The position numbers were made by a program, and so were the translations under genes. The notes below the pieces were generated by a model. The model was not told the origin of the DNA. It made no database searches and saw only the letters and a program-made list of their open reading frames with translations. This document shows positions 7,733 to 15,834 of a DNA stretch of 51,145 nt, one piece after another; the stretch's first letter is position 1; each line of letters begins with the position of its first letter. This stretch comes from UBA5336 sp038745855 (GTDB lineage: Bacteria; Pseudomonadota; Alphaproteobacteria; Caulobacterales; Hyphomonadaceae). The DNA is taken from contig JBCDLC010000023.1 of the NCBI GenBank assembly GCA_038745855.1, positions 1 to 51,145 on the forward strand, in the 5' to 3' direction.

Positions 7733-7817
7733 GCCCAGATGGCGGAATTGGTAGACGCGCACGGTTCAGGTCCGTGTGCCGCAAGGCGTGGAGGTTCGAG
7801 TCCTCTTCTGGGCACCA
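7733..7817 (+). tRNA. tRNA-Leu (anticodon CAG)
   Basis: An 85-nt class II tRNA. The acceptor stem GCCCAGA pairs with TCTGGGC, followed by discriminator A and an encoded CCA. The D-loop contains GG. The anticodon stem CACGG/CCGTG encloses loop TTCAGGT with anticodon CAG, which reads CUG. A short variable arm precedes the GGTTCGAGTCC T-arm. Such genes are frequent integration targets, but no repeat of the tRNA 3' end was noticed in the window. Confidence 0.97.
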
Positions 7818-8016
7818 TTTTACCTACAGTTTAAGAGGTTCCTGCGTTATCGGGATGAAGGTGATTTTCGTTGGTCTATTGGGTATACGAAGTTGATCCG
7901 TAAGCGGTTCTAGGACCAACGCTGGGTATCTTTAAGCAAAACAAGCAATCCCTCTCACGACTGCTGACGGGGAGTAGGTTGAAATTGATTACGGGCAACG
8001 TTGTGCAAGAAATCCA
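7818..8016. other. AT-rich gap after tRNA-Leu
   Basis: About 200 bases, visibly AT-richer than the efflux genes, between the tRNA and the tail of the large TonB receptor gene. No gene, integrase remnant or repeat was recognised. Confidence 0.5.
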
Positions 8017-8047
8017 AGAGGGAGTGATTACTCAAACCACACCCTCT
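8017..8047 (-). terminator. Hairpin after the large TonB receptor gene
   Basis: AGAGGG-A-GTG pairs with CAC-A-CCCTCT (one A:A mismatch) around an 11-base loop, 20 bases beyond the receptor stop. In the minus direction the sequence continues with a T-rich but broken tract, so termination strength is uncertain. Confidence 0.45.
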
Positions 8048-8068
8048 AAGACTACAACTTCGCTCCGC

Positions 8069-11000
8069 TTAGAACCGGCCGCGAATTCCGAATTGAACCG
8101 TCTGTCCAATGGCCGAAACCGGGCGTCCGGTAACCAGATTATTGGGGCCCTCAAATTGATCAATATTTGTGAGGTTGTTAACAATGACACTAACGTCAAG
8201 TTGATCTGAAAGCGAATAGCTCGCGCCGATATAGTGTACAAATGCCGACCCCGTATTTGCGTCTGGGAAAATACCGGGGTTTGCGGCGACATCCTCTACG
8301 CCTACGCCTGTGAAGCTTGGTGCCAAGACCGTGCTGGAGCGGTAGGTGAAGCCATAATCCGCGGACAACTTATCATTACGCCAACCCAGATTGAAGTTGA
8401 TGAAATGCTCCGGAAAGTCAATTTCGCCATCTAGGATGTCTACTGTTTCGGGGAAATCAGCAAAAGGAACATTCTCACGTTCGATCAGATATGTGCCTGC
8501 AACACTCACCGAAACGTCCCCAATCGATTGACTAGTAAAACTGTCGAAATCGAAATTATAAGCAACCTGATAATCGATACCTCGGGAGGTAAATCCAGCA
8601 ATATTCAACGCTGTAGCGCCGATCGATAGAATGTCTCCCGTTGCCGGATCACGCTCGACAGCGTCGCAGAAGAAGTTATCAATTGTGGGCGCATCGACAC
8701 AATTGTTCGCAACCGTTGTTAAGCCGGGTGCGCCGACAATCGCATCTTGTATATCGATATCATAGTAGTCGGAAACGATAGAAAGACCGGGTATGAAGCT
8801 TGGCGTATACACAAAGCCCACCGTAAACGCGTCGGCTGTTTCTTCAGCCAAGTTTGGGTTACCGCCCTCAATCTCGGTGAGCGTGAACGGAATACCACTG
8901 ATTGGAGCGGTAAAGCCTGCCGGCACGAAGGCGGCGCAATTGGCGGCCCTCGAAGATGTGCCGAATTCTATCTGATCGGGCGAGCACGGATCGACGATTT
9001 GGCTGGGCGACGTTAACTGCGGGGTAAATAGCTCCCCAACGTTCGGGGCGCGCACTGCGCGGTTAAACGACACCCTCAGCCTTAAGTCGTCAACCGGTTG
9101 CCATAAACTACCAAACGCGAACGAAGCCGTCGTGCCAACAGTGCTGTAATCGGCAACGCGAACCGAGGCATCGAAGTCCAGTTTTTCAGCGACGGGTAAA
9201 TCAGCGAGGAGCGGAACATTGACCTCGGCGAAGCCTTCAATCACATCGAATGATCCGGCAACGGGCAAATCATCGCTGAAAGCGGATAGAAATCCGAGAT
9301 TATTTACCTGTAGAGAATCTGGAGCGAATTGACTGGACTCGTCACGATATTCAAAGCCAACGGCATAACCAACGCCACCAGCCGGCAGATTGAAGTAGTC
9401 CTCGCTGTTGCCGGTAACAGTGCCGTTGACTACAAATTGTTCGAGCTCGAATGTTTGTGCAATTGAGGTAAGGAAGAAGTCGGCGGCTTCAGGCGAAATC
9501 ACGCCGAACAGGTTGATTGGCTGACACGAGCCGTCGCCTGGAGAGAATGTGTTGAAACCCGGTATAGCGGGAGACGGGAAGCCAGCTGTTGGAAATGGCG
9601 TAGCCGGATCAATGTCAGAGCGGCAGATCGGAGTTCCGTTCGGCCCTTCAATGGCGTCAACGCCAGCAAAAAACCTGTCGAGAAGCGGTTCGCCGTTGTC
9701 TTCAAGCCGGGTGTCCGTGCGACCATAGTTAGCAGACAGCTCATACTTGAAGGCCGACGACAATTCACCGTGGATACCGCCGACAGCTCGGAAGGTTTCC
9801 CGCGATGAGACCCGACCTCTATTTAATTCCGGACCCGACAAAAGGGCAGAGACCCCGACACCTGGCGTCACATCCGGCCCGAGGTCCAACCCATTTAGCG
9901 CTGCGACCTGGTCGTTGATGGCTTCAGGAATGAAAACGTTGTCGGCGGCGATCGGTAAGCCAACGATATTAACAGCCAGAAGCACTCGGCTTTCGGATTC
10001 ATTAAAAGTATATTTTACTTCCACAAATGTATTCAGGACGTCGGGTAGGATGTCATAGTTGGCGAAGGCGTTGAATGTGTATCGATCAACGTTCGGGATG
10101 AGATCGCCGATTGGATCAAACGCCCCGAAAGCCGCCCCGTCACCACCTGATGCAAAAGACGAGAATGTCGAAAAAACACCAGGATTAAAGGGACTCAATG
10201 CCCCCGTGGCGGTGTCCAGACTCTGGACGATCGGGATTCCAGAAATCTGATCAGGCCCCCCATTGAAAAGCGAGACGACGGCGCCAGGAACACTTCCGAG
10301 CGGTGTTACCTGCAAAAACCCTGCACTCGGGAAAAAAGTAAAATTGGCATCTGGCTCGAGTACAATTTGCGCATCGGGGCCAACCCCAGTCAACGCGGCC
10401 GTTCCAGGCGATGCAAAGTCCACGCTGCTGCGGGGGGTTAGATTTGGCCTATCGGCCGCCGTAACACTATTTTGCCGCTGATATTCAGCATTGAATACGA
10501 TATTACCGCGGTCACCATCAAAGTTGGTACCAAGAGTAAGTGAACCGAAGAAACCTGCACCCTCACCCTCTGTCGCAATACTATAATTGCCTTGGTATTC
10601 GAGGCCTTCGAAATCATCTCTGATAATGTAGTTAACAACGCCTGAAACAGCGTCCGCTCCATAAATAGAGGACCCGCCACCGGTCAGTACTTCCACACGC
10701 TCAATAAGTGCCGCTGGAATTGACGTTACATCGACCGTCGCCTGGCCGGTAACACCACCGACGTGCCGACGTCCGTTGACTAACACCAGGGTGCGCTCAG
10801 GACCAAGTCCGCGCAAATTCAACGTGCCCAAACCGCCGGAACCGCTCGGACCACCCGCGAATGATGAGCGACCATCAAAGGCAGGCGTGGTTAAACTCAC
10901 AGATTGGTTGAGTGCGGGCACAAAACGCAATGCTTCCGTCACGTCCGTAAGCCCTAGTCTGCTGATCTCTTCAGCCGTTACCACATCAATTGGGCTCGGC

Positions 11001-11470
11001 GCGTTTACCGCAGTCCGCTCGATGCGGGATCCCGTTACGACAACGGTATCTTCAAAACGTGTTGTTTCATTTGTCGCCGCCGGGATGCGCGCCGCGTCAG
11101 GTGATAAGGGTTGCGTTTGCGCTGCACGCAGAACTATCACAAACGCGCCGTCGGTCGGCGAATATGTCAAACCCGACCCCGCGAGTGCGCGGTTCAACGC
11201 GTTTTCTGCACTCGTGGCGCCGGACACGGCAGACGCTGTTTTTCCAGAAACCAGCTCGTTCGGCGCGAGGATATCGACGCCGAATGCATCCGAAATTGCC
11301 AGGATGGACCGGTTCAGCGGGCCTGCTGGAATGTTCAGTGGCGCTTGCGCGACGGCGTTTTGGTCGGGTGACTGCGCGGCCGCGATGGGCGCTGCAGTCA
11401 GGATTGCGATCGAGGAGACCGCCACTGTCAGCGCCGCCTTACTGAATTGAAGTCTCGGTGTTTTTCCCAT
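8069..11470 (-). CDS. TonB-dependent receptor with STN signalling domain
   Basis: An outer-membrane transporter of 1133 residues energised by TonB-ExbBD. It has a signal peptide (about 1-32, ending AAPIAAAQ), an STN domain (about 42-112, 'LNIPAGPLNRSILAISDAFGVDI...') that signals to a FecR-type anti-sigma protein, and a TonB-box-like 'FEDTVVVTG'. The plug has 'GLGTLNLRGLGPERTLVLVNGRRHVG' and 'ERVEVLTGGGSSIYGADAVSGVVNYI'. A 22-strand type barrel follows and ends in 'VQFGIRGRF' with the terminal aromatic. The fecR and ECF sigma genes lie directly upstream on the same strand, so this is a FecA/FecR/FecI-type surface signalling unit. The plug and barrel resemble large sphingomonad/caulobacterial receptors for glycans or chelates; the ligand is unknown. 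The gene is AT-richer than its two regulators. AGAGGGG precedes the ATG by about eight bases. Confidence 0.93.
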   Translation of the reverse strand: MGKTPRLQFSKAALTVAVSSIAILTAAPIAAAQSPDQNAVAQAPLNIPAGPLNRSILAISDAFGVDILAPNELVSGKTASAVSGATSAENALNRALAGSGLTYSPTDGAFVIVLRAAQTQPLSPDAARIPAATNETTRFEDTVVVTGSRIERTAVNAPSPIDVVTAEEISRLGLTDVTEALRFVPALNQSVSLTTPAFDGRSSFAGGPSGSGGLGTLNLRGLGPERTLVLVNGRRHVGGVTGQATVDVTSIPAALIERVEVLTGGGSSIYGADAVSGVVNYIIRDDFEGLEYQGNYSIATEGEGAGFFGSLTLGTNFDGDRGNIVFNAEYQRQNSVTAADRPNLTPRSSVDFASPGTAALTGVGPDAQIVLEPDANFTFFPSAGFLQVTPLGSVPGAVVSLFNGGPDQISGIPIVQSLDTATGALSPFNPGVFSTFSSFASGGDGAAFGAFDPIGDLIPNVDRYTFNAFANYDILPDVLNTFVEVKYTFNESESRVLLAVNIVGLPIAADNVFIPEAINDQVAALNGLDLGPDVTPGVGVSALLSGPELNRGRVSSRETFRAVGGIHGELSSAFKYELSANYGRTDTRLEDNGEPLLDRFFAGVDAIEGPNGTPICRSDIDPATPFPTAGFPSPAIPGFNTFSPGDGSCQPINLFGVISPEAADFFLTSIAQTFELEQFVVNGTVTGNSEDYFNLPAGGVGYAVGFEYRDESSQFAPDSLQVNNLGFLSAFSDDLPVAGSFDVIEGFAEVNVPLLADLPVAEKLDFDASVRVADYSTVGTTASFAFGSLWQPVDDLRLRVSFNRAVRAPNVGELFTPQLTSPSQIVDPCSPDQIEFGTSSRAANCAAFVPAGFTAPISGIPFTLTEIEGGNPNLAEETADAFTVGFVYTPSFIPGLSIVSDYYDIDIQDAIVGAPGLTTVANNCVDAPTIDNFFCDAVERDPATGDILSIGATALNIAGFTSRGIDYQVAYNFDFDSFTSQSIGDVSVSVAGTYLIERENVPFADFPETVDILDGEIDFPEHFINFNLGWRNDKLSADYGFTYRSSTVLAPSFTGVGVEDVAANPGIFPDANTGSAFVHYIGASYSLSDQLDVSVIVNNLTNIDQFEGPNNLVTGRPVSAIGQTVQFGIRGRF

Positions 11471-11497
11471 GAGTCATACCCCTCTCGGACATCTACT

Positions 11498-11516
11498 GCG
11501 ATTGCCATTCAATCGC
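11498..11516. promoter_or_regulatory. Inverted repeat in the TonB receptor leader
   Basis: GCGATTG-N5-CAATCGC, perfect 7-bp arms, 28-46 bases before the receptor start in the 135-base gap after fecR. It could be an operator or an mRNA hairpin controlling receptor expression. No regulator is assigned. Confidence 0.4.
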
Positions 11517-11605
11517 GCTGTCGTGAGCTAGACCCTTTGCCTCCCTTGAATGCCTCCCCGGCGATCAAAAAAATTGACGAAATATGAAAAAAGTCTGGGC
11601 CGGCG

Positions 11606-12676
11606 TTAATCGGTGGGGTCGTCTTTTGCGCGCAGGCGAAGCGTGCCGCCGTCGCTATCGTCGATCTCGATCGGGTAGGACAGCGCGAGCATGGAGAGCA
11701 TCCGATCGATATTATTGGCGTCGAATGAGGCGGTGATGGTGCGGTCCGCCAAGCCTCTCGCGCTTTCGGTGAGGACAATCTCCCGGTCTGAATAACGATT
11801 GGCGTCCGCCACAAGCTCGCCGAGCGTGCCGCCGTCATAGATGAGCTTTTGCTCGCGCCAGGCGCCGACGTCTTGTGCAGCGACGGTGCGGATCGCGCGT
11901 AGACCTTCGTCTTTTGTTGCGGCGACCTCCTGGCCGTGATCGAGGGTTCGGCGCGTCATGAGCCAGGTCGGCCTGTTGTCGACCATATAGGGATAGGCGA
12001 CCTCGACCCGGCCTTCGGCGACGGCCACCCGGAACACGCCGCCATTGCTACGCACGTCGAACTCGGTGCCGAGCGCTGTCGCTGTCAGCTCACCCGCTTG
12101 AACGGAGAAGGGGCGTGAGGCGTCAGGTTCGACATCGAAGAAAGCCGCGCCGCCTCTTAAGGTGACTGTGCGCGCTCGATCGGACACAACGGTTTCAATC
12201 CGCGTGCGCGCACCGAGCGTGGCGACTGTTCCGTCGTCGAGGGTGACGACTTTTGTCTCCGCAGTCCCGGTCTCAAAACTTGCGAGGGTTGGCGCAGGCG
12301 GCACTTGCGGGGTGGGCTCTGTCTGAGGGGTATTGAGTGCGACTGGGACGGCAATGACGGCGATCGTCGCTGCAGCCATTGCGAACTTCATTGGTGTGGG
12401 GGTGAACAGCGCCTTCGTCTGTTGAAGGAATTGAGCCAGCAGGCCGGCTTTCGCCTGCGGCATCAGATCGGCGTCAATATCGTCGCGGCGCAGGTGGTCA
12501 AATGCGGCCCAATAAGTTTCGGCGCGGTCGAAGGCTTCTTCGTGACGGATGTCTTCGGCAAGCCAGGCGTCGAGTGCTTGCCGGTCCGCCTCGGTCGCAT
12601 CGCCCCCATTGATCCGTTCGCGCCACTCATGGGCGATCCGGCTCAAGGTCTGATCATCCTCATCCGCCGGTTTCAC
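11606..12676 (-). CDS. FecR-family anti-sigma regulator
   Basis: An inner-membrane protein of 356 residues that would hold the ECF sigma factor and receive the signal from the receptor STN domain. The cytoplasmic N-terminus (DUF4880-like) shows 'AHEWRERINGGDATEADRQALDAWL' and 'HEEAFDRAETYWAAF'. A single TM segment follows at about 95-112 ('MKFAMAAATIAVIAVPVAL'). The periplasmic FecR domain has 'TVTLRGGAAFFDVEPDASRPFSVQAG' and 'ALGTEFDVRS', and the C-terminal part is STN-like ('TLGELVADANRYSDREIVL'). The chosen start is GTG at 12676, with AAGG about nine bases upstream. It overlaps the end of the sigma gene by 17 bases, implying coupling; a longer reading from within the sigma gene has no family-like sequence. 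Confidence 0.88.
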   Translation of the reverse strand: MKPADEDDQTLSRIAHEWRERINGGDATEADRQALDAWLAEDIRHEEAFDRAETYWAAFDHLRRDDIDADLMPQAKAGLLAQFLQQTKALFTPTPMKFAMAAATIAVIAVPVALNTPQTEPTPQVPPAPTLASFETGTAETKVVTLDDGTVATLGARTRIETVVSDRARTVTLRGGAAFFDVEPDASRPFSVQAGELTATALGTEFDVRSNGGVFRVAVAEGRVEVAYPYMVDNRPTWLMTRRTLDHGQEVAATKDEGLRAIRTVAAQDVGAWREQKLIYDGGTLGELVADANRYSDREIVLTESARGLADRTITASFDANNIDRMLSMLALSYPIEIDDSDGGTLRLRAKDDPTD

Positions 12677-13295
12677 ACTGTTCGCCTTTTTGCATCTCGG
12701 TGAGATGGACTTCGATTTGGTGGGCGGCGCGGGTGATGTGTTTCTGCGCCGGCGTGCGGGAGATACCGAGACGCCGGGCGACAGCAGCAACGCTTAGGCC
12801 CTCGACCTTGTGCAGCAGGAAGGCGTGACGGCGTTTTTCCGGCATCTGGCGCAGCACTTCGTTGATCGCTTTCAGTTCTTCTTTCACCTCTAAGACCCTT
12901 TCAGGGGTCGAATCGTCCCCTCGCGCCGGAAAGAAAAGATGCTCGACCTCGAAATCATGCCGGGAGCGCACACCGTTCTTGCTGACCGCTTTCAAAAACG
13001 TGTTCCGCGCCGTGCGCCACAGAAAGGCTTTCAGGTCCCTGATATCACTGCGGTCTTCCCGTTCGATCAGTTTCTGGAACGCTTGCTGGGCGACATCCTC
13101 GGGGTCGGGCGGTCCAGCGCCGAAGGCTTTTCGCAACGACGCGATCAGTTCGGCCGAATGATCACGGTACAGCGCTGTAATGTCGTTATGGTCGCTTTGT
13201 CGTTTCGTAGAGGGTTCCGTTTGCTGCGCCGATACGTGTTCGACGGTTTGCGCGGTGTCTTCATATGTCGCGTGGAATGCCGGCAAGTCATCCAT
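12660..13295 (-). CDS. ECF RNA polymerase sigma factor (FecI-like)
   Basis: A 211-residue sigma-70 family factor with only regions 2 and 4. Region 2 (about 38-105) contains 'ALYRDHSAELIASLRKAFG', 'PEDVAQQAFQKLIE' and 'KAFLWRTARNTFL'. Region 4 (about 145-200) has 'EVLRQMPEKRRHAFLLHKVEGLS' followed by the helix-turn-helix 'AAVARRLGISRTPAQKHI'. The start is the ATG at 13295, with GGAGG five bases upstream; the open frame extends further 5' without family similarity. It is the first gene of a sigma-fecR-receptor operon and probably activates transcription of the receptor. Divergent Fur and a palindrome in the shared upstream region point to iron control. Confidence 0.9.
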   Translation of the reverse strand: MDDLPAFHATYEDTAQTVEHVSAQQTEPSTKRQSDHNDITALYRDHSAELIASLRKAFGAGPPDPEDVAQQAFQKLIEREDRSDIRDLKAFLWRTARNTFLKAVSKNGVRSRHDFEVEHLFFPARGDDSTPERVLEVKEELKAINEVLRQMPEKRRHAFLLHKVEGLSVAAVARRLGISRTPAQKHITRAAHQIEVHLTEMQKGEQCETGG

Positions 13296-13632
13296 GGCGA
13301 CCTCCATGCTCCTGAAAGGCTCGTCCGGGAACCCGGCTCGCGGGTGCAGTTCGCCTGTCCTCGTTGTTTTCAACCGCGCCGCGCTTTCGGTTTCGTCTCC
13401 GGCCGCGTCGAAGGCCCTTTCGGCGAGAATAATTCGCAGGAACCATAGTTCAGGCGCCTCTTTGCGCAAGTCTTTCGGTCGCTAGAGGTGCTGAACGCTA
13501 ATCCTTGTTGGAAATTCCAAGGCGTTGGGGGTCATTTTGGCCCGCCTAGGAGTCTATTGTGTAGGTGAGGTCGACCGTGTCGTACCGATTTGGCGCGATA
13601 TTCGGCCCCGAAACTGATGCGACTGGGAGGCG
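13296..13632. promoter_or_regulatory. Divergent sigma/fur control region with a palindrome
   Basis: A 337-base region without a supported gene between the ECF sigma factor and Fur. At 13508-13520 lies the perfect palindrome TTGGAA-A-TTCCAA. It loosely resembles the TTTAGAA/TTCTAAA dyad bound by Irr in alphaproteobacteria, with a shorter centre. No clear classical Fur box or -35/-10 pair was recognised. Confidence 0.4.
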
Positions 13633-14073
13633 TTGATCGCGAAAACATCCCTCATCGACCGCGCCGCATCCAAAGGCGCCAAGATCACGCCGCAGCGTGA
13701 GGTGATCTGCCGAACATTGGAACTTTCGTGTGATCATCCTACTGCGGATGAATTATGGAAGCGCGCTCGAAAGCTTGATCAGAAAGTGTCTGTGTCCGCG
13801 GTCTATCGGACCCTCAGAATTCTCGAAGATCTGGACCTAATCCGGCGTCACGATTTTGGAGAAGGCAGAGCGCGTTATGAGGTCAAACGGTCTGGTCATC
13901 ACGACCATCTGATCGATGTCCAAACAGGCAAAGTGATCGAGTTCCAGGACCCGGAACTGGAAGCCCTGAAAACACGCATCGCTGAACGGCTCGGCTACAG
14001 TCTCGAACACCACAGTCTTGAACTCTATGGCCGCCCGATGAATAGGCCCGCCCATGCCCAGGGCGAAGTCTAA
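13633..14073 (+). CDS. fur: Ferric uptake regulator family protein (Fur)
   Basis: A metal-dependent DNA-binding repressor of 146 residues. The N-terminal winged helix includes 'KITPQREVICRTLELS', 'HPTADELWKRA', 'VSVSAVYRTLRILEDLDLI' and 'GRARYEV'. The dimerisation/metal domain follows with 'GHHDHLIDVQTGKVIEFQDPELEAL', which contains the Fur HHDH ligands, and 'GYSLEHHSLELYG'. No C-terminal CxxC pair is present, as in many alphaproteobacterial Fur proteins. The start is TTG, because a TGA closes the frame six codons upstream and no ATG or GTG lies between; GGGAGG sits only two bases before it, an unusually tight spacing. Fur faces the ECF sigma/FecR/receptor operon, whose function it may control. 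Confidence 0.9.
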   Translation: MIAKTSLIDRAASKGAKITPQREVICRTLELSCDHPTADELWKRARKLDQKVSVSAVYRTLRILEDLDLIRRHDFGEGRARYEVKRSGHHDHLIDVQTGKVIEFQDPELEALKTRIAERLGYSLEHHSLELYGRPMNRPAHAQGEV

Positions 14074-14245
14074 GGCTGGTGCAATAGAGGCGGGCGCGCC
14101 GCTGCTCGATTGGGTCGATTTTGGCGATGCTGGGCTGGTAGTCGTTTCGGGGTTGGGACGGCTGGACAAGTGTGTTTCGACGAATAATTCTGGGCGTGTG
14201 GATACGGTTTTTCCCTTGCCCAAGCTGAAGGATAGAAGGTTCTGA
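14054..14245 (+). CDS. Possible 63-residue protein of unknown function
   Basis: A short frame overlaps the end of fur by 20 bases and ends TGATG, sharing its stop with the ATG of the following glycosyltransferase gene. That arrangement suggests coupling, but no family, signal peptide or membrane segment is recognised. It may only be the translated leader of the glycosyltransferase gene or chance. Confidence 0.25.
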   Translation: MPRAKSKAGAIEAGAPLLDWVDFGDAGLVVVSGLGRLDKCVSTNNSGRVDTVFPLPKLKDRRF

Positions 14246-15042
14246 TGGCGCCCGCTGCACCGCCCGATGCAACAGGGGGAGTGGTGCTTTTAGGGCCGTC
14301 TCGGCGGGCCGGATTGTCGATTATCATTCCCACCCTCAATGAGGCAAAGGCGCTTCCAGCAACACTGAAGTCGATCGCTCGGATGCAGCCGGGGGGATGC
14401 GATGTCATTGTCGTGGATGCCGGGAGCACCGATGAGACCGTTACGGTCGCAAAAGCGGCGGGGGCAAAAGTGATCGAGAATGCCCCTCGGCGCCGCGCCG
14501 CGCAGATGAATATCGGCGCGCGGCAGGCGCGTGAAGAAAACCTCGTGTTTCTCCATGCCGATACGCCCGCACCGCTGGATATGGCGGCGACGATCGCGGC
14601 AACCCTGGCCGACCAGGGGACGGCGGCGGGCGGGTTCGTTTCGATCATGCGGGGGCAGGAGAAGACACGCTGGCTGACGAGCGCCCACAACTACATCAAG
14701 TCCTACTACGCGCCGCTGATCTTCAGGCCCGTGGCTTTCGTGAGGGGCGTACGGCTTCTCTTCGGGGACCAGGCCATCTTCTGCCGTGCCAGAGATTTTC
14801 GCGCGATCGGCGGCTTCGATCCGGAAACCCCCATCATGGAAGAGGCCGACTTCGTGCTTAGGATGGTTCGGTCTGGACGGGGCAGGATCCGCCAGATCCA
14901 CCGGCTGATATACAGCAGTGACCGGCGCGTGGCGGTTTGGGGCGGGCTGAAGGCAAACCTCAAATACCTGGAAATTGGCATCCTTTGGGGGCTCGGCGTG
15001 CCAGGCAAACGCTTGCACCATCGATATCCGGATGTGCGTTGA
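14245..15042 (+). CDS. Family 2 glycosyltransferase (TIGR04283-like)
   Basis: A 265-residue GT-A fold glycosyltransferase. It shows 'SIIIPTLNEAKALPATLKSI' (about 29-48), the nucleotide-binding 'DVIVVDAGSTDETV', 'RRRAAQMNIGARQA', 'LVFLHADTPAP' with the metal-binding D-x-D-like HAD segment, 'LFGDQAIFCRARDFRAIGGF' and 'PIMEEADFVLRMV'. This matches the TIGR04283 group, found in arsenosugar and related small glycosylation pathways, although nothing nearby supports an arsenic role. Its ATG overlaps the stop of the preceding small frame. A hairpin with a T-tract follows at 15151-15183, so it probably ends a short transcript that may begin at fur. Sugar donor and acceptor are unknown. Confidence 0.85.
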   Translation: MAPAAPPDATGGVVLLGPSRRAGLSIIIPTLNEAKALPATLKSIARMQPGGCDVIVVDAGSTDETVTVAKAAGAKVIENAPRRRAAQMNIGARQAREENLVFLHADTPAPLDMAATIAATLADQGTAAGGFVSIMRGQEKTRWLTSAHNYIKSYYAPLIFRPVAFVRGVRLLFGDQAIFCRARDFRAIGGFDPETPIMEEADFVLRMVRSGRGRIRQIHRLIYSSDRRVAVWGGLKANLKYLEIGILWGLGVPGKRLHHRYPDVR

Positions 15043-15150
15043 CCTGCGGATGAGGTGGATTTGTGTGCGCAGCGGGTTGACCTGCTGTGAGCGTCGCTGC
15101 CCAGTTGGCGTGTAAATTCGCTGTTCGAGGCCCGACGCCAGCACCTTTGT

Positions 15151-15183
15151 CCGGCCCGCGCCATGGCGCGTCCGGTTCTTTTT
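15151..15183 (+). terminator. Rho-independent terminator after the glycosyltransferase gene
   Basis: CCGG, a GCGC-CATG-GCGC hairpin core, CCGG, then a TTCTTTTT tract. It lies about 110 bases after the glycosyltransferase stop and points the right way for it. Confidence 0.6.
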
Positions 15184-15209
15184 CCTAGTTGTACCGCGGT
15201 CTGAGGGGG

Positions 15210-15632
15210 TCAGGGGGCCGCGGGTTGGCTTGGTTCGGCGCTTTGGACGATCAAGCCTGTCATGATTGCCTGCGCGTCCTTCGCTTGAAGGGACTGCAGA
15301 CCCATGTCTCCTTTTTGCTGGATCAGCACGGTGCCAACCCATTTGATTTTACCGAAAAGTTGCCCGCCACGGCCGCTGCCCAAACCCAATCCCAACGCAG
15401 GCCCAGCCCAATAAGCCTGATGAGATATATGGCTCTCCCGTTCATCGCTGATGCGTCTGTCACCCGTATCTGCTGACCGGCCATTGGGGCTAACCCAAAT
15501 CCCTGATGGCTGGTCGTCATTTCGTACCGAGGTTTCGCGCACGCCAAAGGCTGCCGAACGGGCGAGGAGCCCGGCGGCAGCTATGGCGAGGGCAATGGCC
15601 CCGGCAAGGATATGAACGATGAGAAGATCCAT
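15210..15632 (-). CDS. Possible small membrane protein, unknown function
   Basis: A 140-residue frame opens with a convincing membrane helix (about 5-26, 'VHILAGAIALAIAAAGLLA'). A polar stretch with 'RISDERESHISHQAYW' follows, faintly like the DER-x-x-x-I segment of some small integral membrane families, then a Gly-rich part and a mixed C-terminus. GGGG lies very close to the ATG, so initiation is doubtful. No homology is recognised, and codon use is less biased than in the neighbours. If it is not a gene, 15184-15834 holds nothing recognisable. It could be a decayed gene. Confidence 0.35.
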   Translation of the reverse strand: MDLLIVHILAGAIALAIAAAGLLARSAAFGVRETSVRNDDQPSGIWVSPNGRSADTGDRRISDERESHISHQAYWAGPALGLGLGSGRGGQLFGKIKWVGTVLIQQKGDMGLQSLQAKDAQAIMTGLIVQSAEPSQPAAP

Positions 15633-15834
15633 GCCCCGAGAATACCACGGGTTCAGGGGGTGGGGATTGGGAACAGCGATTTTCTTTTAGATCGCTGATA
15701 TTGTTCAGCTATTGTATGGCGCCGGTGTTGGATAAGTTTGAATTCAAGGGGAGCGCGCGCGGACGTGCTTGCCCTCCAGGATTGGTCGGAGAGCCTTGCA
15801 CGGCGCGCGGGTTCCGAGAAAAGCGAGGACGGCG

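Noticed and set aside
7733..7817. Integration site with duplicated tRNA-Leu 3' end
   Set aside because: No second copy of the tRNA 3' segment and no integrase gene were noticed in the window.
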